DNA from: Brevundimonas albigilva
GTDB taxonomy: Bacteria > Pseudomonadota > Alphaproteobacteria > Caulobacterales > Caulobacteraceae
Reading direction: 5' to 3'
Assembly: GCF_023503965.1 (NCBI RefSeq)
Contig: NZ_CP097298.1
Coordinates: forward strand, 2,249,001-2,313,000
Length of the DNA stretch: 64,000 nt
Position numbers and translations under genes: made by a program. The notes beneath the pieces were generated by a model that did no database searches, was not told the DNA's origin, and saw nothing but the letters and a program-made list of their open reading frames with translations. Below, in pieces: positions 13,599 to 22,972 of the stretch. Position 1 is the first letter of the stretch, and each line of letters begins with the position of its first letter.

Positions 13599-15374
13599 GT
13601 GACATTGCAACAGGGTTTGGCCTTCGGGCTGGTGGGGCTGACGGTCGCGGCCTTCATCTGGGGACGGTTCCGCTATGACCTGGTCGCGGTGGGGGCCCTG
13701 GTCGCGGGCCTGGCGATCGGCGTGATCCCGGCCGAAGACGCCTTCGAGGGGTTCGCCAACGATGTGACGGTCATCATCGCCTGCGCCCTTGTGGTGTCGG
13801 CGGCCTTCGCCAAGTCCGGCATCGTCGAGATGGCCCTGAAGCGGGTCATGCCCTACCTCAAGACCGAGCGCAGCCAGGTTCCGGTGCTGACCACGGCGGT
13901 GACGCTGCTGTCGATGGTGACGAAGAACGTCGGCGCCCTGGCCATCATGATGCCCGTGGCCCTGCAGGTCGCCCGCCGCACGGGCACGCCGCAGTCGCGC
14001 CTGCTGATGCCGATGGCTTTCGGCGCGATGGCGGGGGGCATGGTGACGCTGGTGGGCACGTCGCCCAACATCCTGGTCGCCGAGGTGCGCCAGGACATCG
14101 TCGGGCAGCCGTTCCAGATGTTCGACTACGCCCCCGTGGGCCTGGCCCTGACGGCGGCGGCGCTGGCCTTCCTGGCCTTCGGATACCGGCTGCTGCCCAA
14201 GGATCGGACGGGGGCGCTGGGCCTGTCGGCGGCCCTGTCGGCCAACGCCTATCTGACCGAGGCCCATGCGCCCGAGGATTGGCCGCTGGAGCCGACCACG
14301 ATCACCGCCCTGAGCGAGGCGGCCGGCGGCGAGGTCAAGGTCATGGCCCTGATCCGCGAAGGCAAGCGAAAGGCCCGGCCGCGGGGCAACACCGTGGTCC
14401 GCCCCGGCGACACCCTGTTGCTGAAGGGCGGGCAGGAGGCGCTGGAGGACTTCATCGACGCGGCGCGGATGAAGCTGGTGCGCGGCGACCGGCCGGTGCT
14501 GCTGGAAGAGGCCAAGGACGAGGTCCATCTGGTCGAGGCGGTGATCGGGGCGGACTCTCCGTTGACCGGCCAGTCGGTGCGGCAGCTGGACCTCTACGGC
14601 CAGCATGGGCTGAACCTTCTGGGCGTGTCGCGCAGCGGATATGAGCTGACCCAGCACCTGCGGACCGCCAAGCTGCAGTCGGGCGACGTCCTGCTGCTGC
14701 AGGGCTCCGAATCCAACCTGCCGGCCCGGTTGGCCGAACTGAGGCTGCTGCCCCTGGCCGAGCGCGAGGTGCGGCTGGGCGGCGCGCGCCGCAAATTCCT
14801 GCCGGCCGTGGTCCTGGCCGTCGCCATGGTGATGGTCGGCTTCGGCGTGATCCCGGTGTCCATCGCCTTCTTCGGCGCGGCCGTGGTGATCGTGGCCCTG
14901 GGCGGACTGAAGATGCGCGAGGCCTATGCGGCGCTGGACGGGCCCCTGCTGGTGCTGATCGCCGCGCTGATCCCCGTGTCGGACGCCATCCAGCAGACCG
15001 GCGGGGCCGACCTGATCGCCAGCGCCCTGCGCGGCCTGTTCGAGGGCATCCCGCCGGTGGTGGCGGTGGCGGGAATGATGCTGGCGTCGATGGCGGTGAC
15101 GCCGTTCCTGAACAATGCGGCGACGGTTCTGGTGGTCGCGCCCATCGCGGCGACCCTGGCCCAGCAGCTGGGATACCGGCCCGATCCGTTCCTGATGGCG
15201 GTGGCGGTGGGGGCGGCGTGCGACTTCCTGACCCCCATCGGACACCAGTGCAACACCATGGTCATGGGGCCGGGCGGCTACAAGTTCTCGGACTATCCCA
15301 AGCTGGGCCTGCCGCTGAGCCTGCTGGTGCTGCTGATCGGGCCGCCGACCATCCTGCTGTTCTGGCCGATGTAG
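13599..15374 (+). CDS. SLC13/DASS-type anion transporter with central TrkA-C (RCK_C) domains
   Basis: Inner-membrane transporter of 591 residues. N-terminal and C-terminal blocks of membrane helices flank a soluble insert (about residues 205-390) with two RCK_C-like repeats (GEVKVMALIREGKRKARPRGNTVVRPGDTLLLKG and the second starting at SVRQLDLYGQHGLNLLGVSR). Conserved SLC13-like motifs are VTKNVGALAIMMPVA and VTPFLNNAATVLVVAP, the paired substrate- and Na+-binding hairpins. Family members carry dicarboxylates, sulfate or other anions; the substrate cannot be told. The start is GTG at 13599. Confidence 0.88.
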   Translation: MTLQQGLAFGLVGLTVAAFIWGRFRYDLVAVGALVAGLAIGVIPAEDAFEGFANDVTVIIACALVVSAAFAKSGIVEMALKRVMPYLKTERSQVPVLTTAVTLLSMVTKNVGALAIMMPVALQVARRTGTPQSRLLMPMAFGAMAGGMVTLVGTSPNILVAEVRQDIVGQPFQMFDYAPVGLALTAAALAFLAFGYRLLPKDRTGALGLSAALSANAYLTEAHAPEDWPLEPTTITALSEAAGGEVKVMALIREGKRKARPRGNTVVRPGDTLLLKGGQEALEDFIDAARMKLVRGDRPVLLEEAKDEVHLVEAVIGADSPLTGQSVRQLDLYGQHGLNLLGVSRSGYELTQHLRTAKLQSGDVLLLQGSESNLPARLAELRLLPLAEREVRLGGARRKFLPAVVLAVAMVMVGFGVIPVSIAFFGAAVVIVALGGLKMREAYAALDGPLLVLIAALIPVSDAIQQTGGADLIASALRGLFEGIPPVVAVAGMMLASMAVTPFLNNAATVLVVAPIAATLAQQLGYRPDPFLMAVAVGAACDFLTPIGHQCNTMVMGPGGYKFSDYPKLGLPLSLLVLLIGPPTILLFWPM

Positions 15375-15390
15375 GCGCCCGGCGCGGTCG

Positions 15391-15600
15391 TCAGGCCAGG
15401 ATGTCGAGCAGGGTTCCCGTCATCTCGTCGGCGGTCTTCAGCACGGCGACATTGGCCTTGAAGGCCGTTTCGCTCTCGACGCGCTCGACCACTTCCCGTT
15501 CGAGGTTGTCGAGCGGTTGGGCGGCGGTGCGGCGCGCGCTGGCCTCGAAACGGCTCTGGGCCGACATCAGGCCGGCGGCGGCGATGGACGTGGCCTGCAT
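15391..15600 (-). CDS. Small flagellar-rod C-terminal-domain-like protein
   Basis: 69 residues. The C-terminal half (ETAFKANVAVLKTADEMTGTLLDILA) resembles the helix that ends flagellar rod and hook proteins (FlgB/FlgC/FlgE type), and the N-terminus also resembles their amphipathic start helix. Small stand-alone proteins of this kind are common in Caulobacterales; their role is unclear. ATG at 15600 is chosen because upstream sequence is not protein-like. It converges on the SLC13 gene. Confidence 0.65.
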   Translation of the reverse strand: MQATSIAAAGLMSAQSRFEASARRTAAQPLDNLEREVVERVESETAFKANVAVLKTADEMTGTLLDILA

Positions 15601-15785
15601 GGCGGCTCTCCTTCGCCGGCCAGAATGGACGGGCCCCGTCAACGGGGACTGAAGCAACAGGGTGAACGGCGAAATCCGCCCCACGCCCGCCTTTATCCGT
15701 GTATAGAGCGCGCCATCCGCCCGGCCTGAGGACGTCCTCGGCCGGGCGCGGCCGTTTCGGCCGCCGTTCGCTGTTCAGGTTTCCG

Positions 15786-17678
15786 ATGCCCTTTCCCGCC
15801 GTCCACCCCGCGCTCGACCGCGCGCTCGCCAACAAGGGCTACGCCGAGCCGACGCCGGTGCAGGCCGCCGTGCTGGAAGAGGGTCACGCCACGCGCGACC
15901 TGCTGGTCTCGGCCCAGACCGGATCGGGCAAGACGGTGGCGTTCGGCCTGGCGGCGGCGCCGACCCTGCTGGGCGACCGGCCGACCTTCGGCCCCGGCGG
16001 CGCGCCCCTGGCCCTGGCCATCGCCCCCACCCGCGAACTGGCGCTTCAGGTGGCCGAGGAGCTGCGCTGGCTCTACGCCGACGCCGACGCCAAGATCGCC
16101 ACCTGCGTCGGCGGGATGGACGCCCGGCGCGAGGCGCGGGCCCTGGGCTTCGGCGTCCACATCGTCGTCGGCACGCCGGGCCGCCTGAAGGATCACATCG
16201 ACCGGGGCAACCTGGACCTGTCGCAGCTGAAGGTCGCCGTCCTGGACGAGGCCGACGAGATGCTGGACATGGGCTTCCGCGAGGACCTGGAGTTCATTCT
16301 GGACCAGGCGCCGGCCGAGCGCCGCACCCTGCTGTTCTCGGCCACCATCGCGCGCGACATCGCGACCCTGGCCAAGCGCTATCAGAACGACGCCGTGCGG
16401 ATCGACGCCACCGACAAGAGCCGCCAGCACGCCGACATCGAATACCGCGCCTATCGCATCCAGCCCAACGAGATCGAGCACGCCACGGTCAACACCCTGC
16501 GCTGGTTCGAGGCGGGGCGGGCGATGGTGTTCTGCTCGACGCGCGACAGCGTGCGCCATCTGCAATCCTCGCTGCTGGAGCGGGGCTTCGCCTCGGTCAG
16601 CCTGTCGGGCGAGATGGGCCAGAGGGAGCGCACCGAGGCGCTGCAGGCCCTGCGCGACGGCCGTGCGCGGGTGTGCGTGGCCACCGACGTGGCGGCGCGC
16701 GGCCTGGACCTGCCCGACCTGGGCCTGGTGATCCACGCCGAGCTGCCGGTGAACCGCGCGGCCCTGCTGCACCGGTCGGGCCGCACCGGCCGGGCGGGCA
16801 AGAAGGGCGTCTCGGTGATGCTGGTCCCGCATTCGCGCCGCCGCAAGGCCGAGCGCCTGCTGGCCGAGGCCGGGGTGGAGGCCCAGTGGACCGGCGCCCC
16901 CACCTTCGACGAGATCGGGAAGGCCGACGACGCGCGCCTGCTGGACCCCGTCCATTTCGAGGCCGAGGTCTCGGATGAGGACATGGCCGTCGCCAAGCGC
17001 ATGATCGCCGAGCGCACGCCCGACGAGATCGCCGCCGCCCTGGTCCGCCTGCTGCGCAAGGAGCAGCCCGCGCCGGAGGAGCTGTCCGACCCGGCCGCCG
17101 ACCGTCCGGGCAAGCGCGAGCGGGTGCGCGCCGACGACGGGACCGCCGCCCAGCCGTGGCCGGGCGAACGGCTGCAGCCCGACGAGGTGGTCTGGTTCCG
17201 CATGGACATCGGCCGCAACAAGAATGCTGATCCCAAGTGGCTGATCCCGCTGATCTGCCGCGTAGGCGGCGTCTCCAAGCCGCAGATCGGCTCGATCCGC
17301 ACCTTCCCCGAAGAGACGCGCTTCGAGATCGCCAAGACCCACGAAAAGGCCTTCCGCGAGGCCGTCGCCGCCTCCAGCGAAGACGTCCGGATCACGCCGT
17401 CCGAAGCGCCGACGCCCGGTTCGATGAAGGCGGCGAAGTTCGCCGGCCACAAGTCGGGCGGCCCGCGCCGCGACGACGGCGAGCGCCCGTTCAAGAAGCC
17501 CTACGCCAAGCGCGCCGAGGGCGGGGAGGGCGACGCCCGCCCGCCGTTCAAGAAAAAGCCCTGGGCGCCCCACGCCGACAAGGCCCGGGGCGAGGGCGGC
17601 GAAGGCGGCAAGTCCTTCGCCAAGAAGCCGTTCAAGCCCAAGCCGGGCTTCAAGAAGGGCGGCTTCAAGAAGGGATGA
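15786..17678 (+). CDS. DEAD-box RNA helicase with C-terminal RNA-binding domain and basic tail
   Basis: ATP-dependent RNA helicase probably acting in ribosome assembly or cold-shock RNA remodelling. The Q motif is PTPVQAAVL, motif I AQTGSGKT, motif II LDEADEM, motif III SAT, and motif VI HRSGRTGRAG. Residues about 465-545 form the DbpA/CsdA-type RNA-binding domain (VVWFRMDIGRNKNADPKWLIPLICRVGG). The last 70 or so residues are Lys/Gly/Phe-rich repeats (KKPFKPKPGFKKGGFKKG) typical of disordered RNA-binding tails. It has 630 residues with an intact frame. The specific name (dbpA, csdA or rhlE) is not decidable. Confidence 0.93.
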   Translation: MPFPAVHPALDRALANKGYAEPTPVQAAVLEEGHATRDLLVSAQTGSGKTVAFGLAAAPTLLGDRPTFGPGGAPLALAIAPTRELALQVAEELRWLYADADAKIATCVGGMDARREARALGFGVHIVVGTPGRLKDHIDRGNLDLSQLKVAVLDEADEMLDMGFREDLEFILDQAPAERRTLLFSATIARDIATLAKRYQNDAVRIDATDKSRQHADIEYRAYRIQPNEIEHATVNTLRWFEAGRAMVFCSTRDSVRHLQSSLLERGFASVSLSGEMGQRERTEALQALRDGRARVCVATDVAARGLDLPDLGLVIHAELPVNRAALLHRSGRTGRAGKKGVSVMLVPHSRRRKAERLLAEAGVEAQWTGAPTFDEIGKADDARLLDPVHFEAEVSDEDMAVAKRMIAERTPDEIAAALVRLLRKEQPAPEELSDPAADRPGKRERVRADDGTAAQPWPGERLQPDEVVWFRMDIGRNKNADPKWLIPLICRVGGVSKPQIGSIRTFPEETRFEIAKTHEKAFREAVAASSEDVRITPSEAPTPGSMKAAKFAGHKSGGPRRDDGERPFKKPYAKRAEGGEGDARPPFKKKPWAPHADKARGEGGEGGKSFAKKPFKPKPGFKKGGFKKG

Positions 17679-17758
17679 TCGCAAGACGCCCCTGCCCGTG
17701 AAGCGGGAGGGGGCCGGCGGCGCTTGCCAGACCCGCGTTCCGGGCGCAGGCTGGCGTC

Positions 17759-18082
17759 ATGACCAGTCCGACGCCGCCTCAGGGACGGTACGCCTCGTTC
17801 CAGGCCTTCTATCCCTATTATATCCACGAGCATTCCAACCGGACGTGCCGCCGCATCCATGTGGTCGGCACCGGCCTGGTGATCGCGGCGTTCGTCGCCT
17901 TCCTAGTGACGCTGAATCCGTGGTGGCTTCTGGCCATGCCGCTGGTGGGCTACGGCTTCGCTTGGGCAGGGCATTTCTTCTTCGAGAAGAACCGGCCCGC
18001 AACGTTCAGATATCCGGTGTGGAGCCTGATGGGCGACTTCCGCCTGTTCTGGGAAACGGTCTCGGGCAAGCGGCGGTTCTGA
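17759..18082 (+). CDS. DUF962 / Mpo1-like small membrane protein
   Basis: 107 residues. FQAFYPYYIHEHSNRTCRRIHVVGTGLV is the DUF962 N-terminal signature with conserved His residues. Two hydrophobic segments follow, then GHFFFEKNRPATFRYPVWSLMGDFRLF, also conserved. The yeast relative Mpo1 is a dioxygenase acting on 2-hydroxy fatty acids; the bacterial function is unproven. It follows the helicase gene by about 80 bp and may be co-transcribed. Confidence 0.9.
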   Translation: MTSPTPPQGRYASFQAFYPYYIHEHSNRTCRRIHVVGTGLVIAAFVAFLVTLNPWWLLAMPLVGYGFAWAGHFFFEKNRPATFRYPVWSLMGDFRLFWETVSGKRRF

Positions 18083-18175
18083 TCGGGCGACCGCTGTTCG
18101 ATTGAATCTTCACAGGCGCGGGTAAAGGCGTATCTTCCGGTGCGCGGCGGGGGCCGCTCACAGGGGGAGGCATCC

Positions 18176-19078
18176 ATGAAGACGATCGCCACGGCGGCGA
18201 TTCTGGCGGCGTTGCTGTCGCCGACGGCGGTCCTAGCGCAGAAGGCCGGCGGCGCGCCGGACTTCACGCTGGAGCCGAACTACGGCTCGGTGAACCTGGA
18301 AGCCGGGTTCACGCCCGATCCCTGGACCAAGTCGATCCTGGCCGGGGGTTCGGTTCCCGCCTCGGGCGCGCGATCCGGCTGCGAGGGCCGGGTCAGCGCG
18401 GCGCCGGACCTGCAGCTGTTCTACGAAGCCGGGTCGTTGGATCTGACCGTTCGCGTCCATGCGTCCGAGGACACGACCCTGTTGATCAACAGCCCCGACG
18501 GTCAGTGGTACTGCGACGACGACGGCGGCGGCGGCCTGGACCCGCGGGTCGTCGTGTCCGGTCCGCAAAGCGGCCGCTATGACATCTGGGTCGGCACCTA
18601 TGGCGACTCCATGGTCCAGTCGACGCTGGAGATCAGCGAACTGGGCGGAACCAGCGGAAGCGGCGGCCCGGGAGCCAGCGGCGGCCCGGACGTGAACGCC
18701 TCGCCCAACTACGGCACGGTCAATCTGCGCGCGGGCTTCACGCCGGACCCCTGGACCAAGTCGATCCTGGCCGGCGGTTCGGTTCCGGCCTCGGCGGCGC
18801 GGTCCGGCTGCGAGGGCGCGGTCAGCGCCGCGCCCGACGTTCAGGTCTTCTACGACGCCGGCGGCGCCGATCTGACGTTCAAGGTCTCGGCCGGGGAGGA
18901 CACCACCCTGCTGATCAACACGCCGAACGGACGCTGGTACTGCGACGACGACAGCGGCGGGGCGCTGGACCCCAAGGTCGTGATCACCAATCCGCAGAGC
19001 GGGCGCTACGACGTCTGGGTCGGAACCTACGGCGACGACATGGTTCAGTCGACGCTCCAGGTCACGGAAGTGGACTGA
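18176..19078 (+). CDS. Secreted protein made of two tandem near-identical domains
   Basis: 300 residues. A Sec signal peptide (MKTIATAAILAALLSPTAVLAQ) precedes two repeats of about 125 residues, roughly 30-157 and 175-300, joined by a Gly/Ser linker. Both contain GFTPDPWTKSILAGGSVPAS, a Ser-Gly-Cys-Glu-Gly motif, LLIN and WYCDDD, and end YGDxMVQSTL. The aspartate-rich segment suggests Ca2+ binding, and the two Cys per repeat suggest a disulfide. The fold resembles PPC-like beta-sandwich domains. ATG at 18176 follows GGGGGAGG. Export to the periplasm or outside is clear; the function is not known. Confidence 0.8.
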   Translation: MKTIATAAILAALLSPTAVLAQKAGGAPDFTLEPNYGSVNLEAGFTPDPWTKSILAGGSVPASGARSGCEGRVSAAPDLQLFYEAGSLDLTVRVHASEDTTLLINSPDGQWYCDDDGGGGLDPRVVVSGPQSGRYDIWVGTYGDSMVQSTLEISELGGTSGSGGPGASGGPDVNASPNYGTVNLRAGFTPDPWTKSILAGGSVPASAARSGCEGAVSAAPDVQVFYDAGGADLTFKVSAGEDTTLLINTPNGRWYCDDDSGGALDPKVVITNPQSGRYDVWVGTYGDDMVQSTLQVTEVD

Positions 19079-19107
19079 GCCCCAGCGCGGCCGCGGGGAC
19101 GACAAGG

Positions 19108-19143
19108 AAAAGGCCGGCGGTCCTCTCGGATCGCCGGCCTTTT
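19108..19143. terminator. Bidirectional rho-independent terminator
   Basis: A 12-bp perfect stem, AAAAGGCCGGCG (19108-19119) with CGCCGGCCTTTT (19132-19143), encloses a 12-base loop. T runs on both strands suit the convergent genes ending at 19078 (plus) and 19172 (minus). Confidence 0.88.
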
Positions 19144-19171
19144 CACGAATTCAGGCAGACGCCCCGCCGTC

Positions 19172-19738
19172 TCAGTTCGAGGCGGTGGTCCAGGCCGGCG
19201 GGCAGCCGTCGAAATCGCCCGCGTCCACGATGGTCAGGGTGCGCATGTTCAGGCGCTGGGCCGGGCGCATCGAGCCGCGGCCGTGGCCGGTGAACAGATC
19301 GATCTTGGCGCCCTTGATCGCCCCGCCCGTGTCCGAGGCGTACCAGTAGCCGTCGTGGATCGAGCCGTCGGCCAGACGCAGGCCCACGGTTTCGCGGATG
19401 AACAGCTTGGTGCGGCGCGGAATGACGCGCGGATCGACCGCGACGGTGCGCATGGCGATCGGCCGGCAGCCCAGCGAATCGTTGCCCGTCGCGCCGCCCC
19501 CGCCCGCATGATAGAGCCGCGCCGAAGCGCGCCAGTCGGGATCGCCCGCCATCATCTCGGTCTGGTCGGCGCTCAACGCCAGGGCCGCCTCTTCGACGGA
19601 CCCGGAACCGGTGTCGGCTTCAGGGGTTTCCACCCTGAAAGCATCCGCCGCGACAGCGACATTGTAGGGCACCGGTCCGTTGGCGACGGACGACAGGGCG
19701 GCCCAGAACAAGGCGAAGGCAGCGGAGGCGCCGATCAT
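19172..19738 (-). CDS. 3D-domain (double-psi beta-barrel) exported protein
   Basis: 188 residues. A signal or anchor segment covers residues 1-20, followed by a low-complexity linker and then the 3D domain: TVAVDPRVIPRRTKLFI, YWYASDTGGAIKGAKIDLFTGHG with the conserved Asp residues. The 3D domain is shared with MltA-type lytic transglycosylases and acts on peptidoglycan. The other MltA domains are absent, so it is a stand-alone 3D protein whose enzymatic activity is plausible but unproven. Confidence 0.83.
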   Translation of the reverse strand: MIGASAAFALFWAALSSVANGPVPYNVAVAADAFRVETPEADTGSGSVEEAALALSADQTEMMAGDPDWRASARLYHAGGGGATGNDSLGCRPIAMRTVAVDPRVIPRRTKLFIRETVGLRLADGSIHDGYWYASDTGGAIKGAKIDLFTGHGRGSMRPAQRLNMRTLTIVDAGDFDGCPPAWTTASN

Positions 19739-19822
19739 CCGTTCAACTCATGGAGACACCGGCTCCCAACGCCGCCGGCGCCGGATTTGTCCCGTTAACT
19801 TGTGTCCGAAAAGTGGCCGCCG

Positions 19823-20647
19823 CTAAATGGCCTTGAGGACGACGGACGCCGCCGTCCCTAACAGATAGACGGCGAAGGCTTTTTTCAGCAGCCGCTGATC
19901 CAGCCGATGCGCCAGGCGCGCGCCCAGCGGCGCCGACAGCGCCGTCATCACGCCCATGACGACGGCGGCGGGCAGATTGACGTATCCCAGCGAAAGCGGC
20001 GGCCGCCCCTCCGCGCCCCAGCCGAACGCCATGAACCCAAGCGCCGCCGTCGCGCCGATGGCGACGCCGAAGCCCGACGCCGTGGCCACCGCCTGGTGGA
20101 TCGGCCGTCCGCACAGGGTCATGGTCATGCCGCCCAGGCTGCCGCCGCCCACGCCCATCATGGCCGACAGCAGGCCGATGCCCGTCCCGATGATCCGGCG
20201 CGCCCACCCGACCGGCATGTCGCGGCGCAGGACATAGCGATCCGGCAGCAGGCCCATCTGCGCCGCCACCAGCATCAGGCAGGCGCCATAGACGATGGCC
20301 AGCCCCTCCATCGACGTCAGCCCCGCGACCGCCGCCCCGACCGCGCCGCCCAGCGCCACCCACGGCGTCCAGGTCCTCAGAACCTCCTCGTCGACCGCCC
20401 CGTGCCGACGGTGCGCCGCCAGGGAGCGAAGCGCGGTGACGACGATGGTGGCCAGCGAGGTGCCGATGGCGGTGTGCAGATTGCCTTCGCCGCCCACGCC
20501 CAGGGTCTCGAAGGCGTAGAACAGGGCCGGCACCAGCACCGTGCCGCCGCCCACGCCGAACAGGCCGGCGATGACGCCGCCGATCAGGCCGGCGGCGATC
20601 AGGGCCGCCGCCAGGGCCAGGATTTCGGACAGGGGCAGGGCGAACAT
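19823..20647 (-). CDS. TauE/SafE-family sulfite/anion exporter
   Basis: 274-residue inner-membrane protein with about eight helices. The family motif GLFGVGGGTVLVPAL is near residues 28-42 and its internal repeat MMGVGGGSLGG in the second half. Members export sulfite, sulfoacetate or related organosulfur anions. It is preceded by dusA on the same strand with a 32-bp gap, so co-transcription is possible. Confidence 0.88.
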   Translation of the reverse strand: MFALPLSEILALAAALIAAGLIGGVIAGLFGVGGGTVLVPALFYAFETLGVGGEGNLHTAIGTSLATIVVTALRSLAAHRRHGAVDEEVLRTWTPWVALGGAVGAAVAGLTSMEGLAIVYGACLMLVAAQMGLLPDRYVLRRDMPVGWARRIIGTGIGLLSAMMGVGGGSLGGMTMTLCGRPIHQAVATASGFGVAIGATAALGFMAFGWGAEGRPPLSLGYVNLPAAVVMGVMTALSAPLGARLAHRLDQRLLKKAFAVYLLGTAASVVLKAI

Positions 20648-20679
20648 GACGCTCCCTTAGCCGGCGGACGGCCGTCGGG

Positions 20680-21693
20680 TCACGCCGCCTCGCGCCGGGC
20701 CTCGGCCTCGCGCACCGCGTCGGCGGCGCGGTCGATCACCTCCAGCCCCGCGCCGGGCCGGATCGCCTCGACGGTCAGGATGCGGCGGAAGGCGCGCGCG
20801 CCGGGACGGCCGTGCATCAGGCCCAGCATGTGCCGGGTCATGGCGGGCAGGGCGACGCCCTCTTCCAGCCGCGCGGCCATGTAGGAGCGATAGCGTTCCA
20901 GCGCGGCGAAGGCGTCGACGTCCGGCCCGGGCGCGCCGTACAGCCGCCGGTCGGCCTGGCCCAGCAGGGCGGGCTCGTGATAGGCGGCGCGGCCCAGCAT
21001 GACGCCGTCCAGGGCCACGCCGTCGACGGCGTCCAGATGCGCCTCGGCCTCGTCCAGCGAGGCGATCCCGCCGTTGATCGAGACCGACAGATGCGGCCGC
21101 TCGCGCTTCAGCCGGCGCACCAGGGCGTAGTCCAGGGGCGGCACGTCGCGGTTCTCCTTGGGCGACAGACCCTTCAGCCAGGCCTTGCGCGCATGGACGA
21201 TGAAGACCTCGATCCCGACCGCGGCGCAGGCGTCGACCGTGGCGAACAGGCTGACCGCCGGGTCCTGATCGTCCACGCCGATGCGGCACTTGACCGTCGC
21301 GGGCACGTCGACCGCTTCGCGGATCGCCGCCATGCAGTCGGCGACCAGCTCGGGCTCGCGCATCAGGCAGGCGCCGAACCGACCCGACTGGACCCGATCC
21401 GACGGGCAGCCGACGTTCAGATTGATCTCGTCATAGCCGAACGCCGCGCCGATCCGCGCAGCCTCGGCCAGCTGCGCCGGATCGGACCCGCCCAACTGCA
21501 GCGCGACGGGATGTTCCGCCGCATCGAATCCCAGCAGCCGCTCGCGATCGCCATGCAGCACCGCCGGCGCCGTCACCATCTCGGTGTAAAGCAGCGCGCG
21601 CGCCGTCAGCGCACGGTGAAACGCCCGGCAATGCCGGTCGGTCCAGTCCATCATCGGGGCCACGGACAGCCTACGGTCTTGATTTGTCAGCAT
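20680..21693 (-). CDS. dusA: tRNA-dihydrouridine synthase A, with a mobile element integrated at its 5' end
   Basis: FMN-dependent reduction of uridine 20/20a in tRNA D-loops. Motifs: SVAPMMDWTDRHCR at the N-terminus, LQLGGSDP, and NLNVGCPSDRV with the catalytic Cys. It has 337 residues and is intact. The 5' end is a known integration hotspot for mobile elements, and here a tyrosine recombinase begins 112 bp upstream on the opposite strand. Because integration normally rebuilds the gene start, the first codons may be element-derived. Confidence 0.95.
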   Translation of the reverse strand: MLTNQDRRLSVAPMMDWTDRHCRAFHRALTARALLYTEMVTAPAVLHGDRERLLGFDAAEHPVALQLGGSDPAQLAEAARIGAAFGYDEINLNVGCPSDRVQSGRFGACLMREPELVADCMAAIREAVDVPATVKCRIGVDDQDPAVSLFATVDACAAVGIEVFIVHARKAWLKGLSPKENRDVPPLDYALVRRLKRERPHLSVSINGGIASLDEAEAHLDAVDGVALDGVMLGRAAYHEPALLGQADRRLYGAPGPDVDAFAALERYRSYMAARLEEGVALPAMTRHMLGLMHGRPGARAFRRILTVEAIRPGAGLEVIDRAADAVREAEARREAA

Positions 21694-21805
21694 TTTTCAA
21701 GCATAATCAAAAAGTTGGAAGGCGGCGTGTGCACTCAAATTTACGACGTGTTGCGACGTTTTTTCCGGGTTTTCGACACCTCAGTGCACACAGATCGCAC
21801 ACGAA
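21630..21805. other. Inferred attachment-site region (dusA 5' end / integrase leader)
   Basis: The dusA coding start (21693) and the integrase start (21806) are separated by 112 bp of AT-richer DNA. dusA-directed elements recombine within the first codons of dusA around the PMMDWTDRH coding segment. The left junction should therefore lie at about 21630-21700. The exact core cannot be defined because the other end of the element is outside the window. Confidence 0.5.
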
Positions 21806-22867
21806 ATGGCGACGTATTCGAAACTCCCGTCAGGATCGTGGCGGGTCCAGGTCCGGAGGAAGGGTCGCTATATAAGCGAGACCTTCGTCAAACGCGACGA
21901 TGCGCGTCGGTGGGCGACCGAGGCGGAAGGTCGTATCGATCGCGGAGAGACGCCCACACCTTCGCGCGCCGCGAGGCTCCGGACGTTCGGCGAGCTGATC
22001 GATCTCCACATCGAGGACATGAAGGAAGTCGGTAAGGCGCCTAAGCGCTCGAAGGCGGCGACGCTCAAGATGCTGAAGGATCGGCTCGGGTCGAAGAAGC
22101 TCGCTCAGTTGGACCGGCAGTTGTTCATCGACTTTGGTCGCCAGCGCGCCGCCGAGGGGGCAGGCCCGATGACGCTGAGCATCGACATTGGCGCCATCAA
22201 GCTGGTGATCTCCCACGCCGCCGCCGTTCACGGCCTGACAGTTCCGGTGGAGCCCATCGATATGGCTCGTGTCGCGTTGAAACGGCTGGGGCTTGTCGGG
22301 AAAGGCATCGAACGAGATCGGCGTCCCACCGACGATGAGCTCGAGCGCCTGATCGCGCATTTCGAGAGCAACCCCAGGCAAACCATTCCGATGGGCGTGA
22401 TCGTGAAGTTCGCGATCGCGACGGCGATGCGTCAGGAGGAAATCTTCCGTGTCGTTTGGGACGACTACGTGCCCAGGACCAAGATGCTCACGATCCGCGA
22501 TCGAAAGGACCCGCGGGAGAAGGTCGGAAACGATCAACGGATCCCGCTTCTCACTGTGTCGGGCTTCGACCCTGTCGCACTGATCGAAGCCCGGCGGCCG
22601 TCACGAACCAACGCCGAACTCCGCATCTTTCCGTTCAACCATCGCTCAGCAGGCACCGCGTTCACCCGCGCGTGCAAGGACCTGGGTATTATCGATCTGC
22701 ATTTCCACGACCTGCGCCACGAAGGCACCAGTCGGCTCTTCGAGGCAGGATTTCAGATCCAGCAGGTAGCGTTGGTTACAGGCCATAAGGACTGGAAGAT
22801 GCTCCGGCGATACACTCATCTACGCCCCGAAAGTCTTCATTCCACCGCAGCCAGCATGGCGGCTTAG
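21806..22867 (+). CDS. Tyrosine-recombinase integrase of a dusA-targeting element
   Basis: Site-specific recombinase, 353 residues. The N-terminal arm-binding domain (TYSKLPSGSWRVQVRRKGRYISETF) is followed by a SAM-like core-binding domain (about 65-165) and the catalytic domain with Arg in ATAMRQEEIFRV, the box HDLRHEGTSRLFEAGF, and GHKDWKMLRRYTHL with the nucleophilic Tyr. All R-H-R-H-Y positions are visible. It is oriented away from dusA as in other dusA-integrated elements. It should excise and insert the element that carries the genes to its right. Confidence 0.92.
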   Translation: MATYSKLPSGSWRVQVRRKGRYISETFVKRDDARRWATEAEGRIDRGETPTPSRAARLRTFGELIDLHIEDMKEVGKAPKRSKAATLKMLKDRLGSKKLAQLDRQLFIDFGRQRAAEGAGPMTLSIDIGAIKLVISHAAAVHGLTVPVEPIDMARVALKRLGLVGKGIERDRRPTDDELERLIAHFESNPRQTIPMGVIVKFAIATAMRQEEIFRVVWDDYVPRTKMLTIRDRKDPREKVGNDQRIPLLTVSGFDPVALIEARRPSRTNAELRIFPFNHRSAGTAFTRACKDLGIIDLHFHDLRHEGTSRLFEAGFQIQQVALVTGHKDWKMLRRYTHLRPESLHSTAASMAA

Positions 22868-22972
22868 CGTCATCGTCCCAGTCAACCAGAACATTATACG
22901 CGCGACGTCCGACGCCTAGGTTTGCAGGCGGCCATTGAAGCTCGTTTTAAAGAACGTGAATCGGAGATACGG

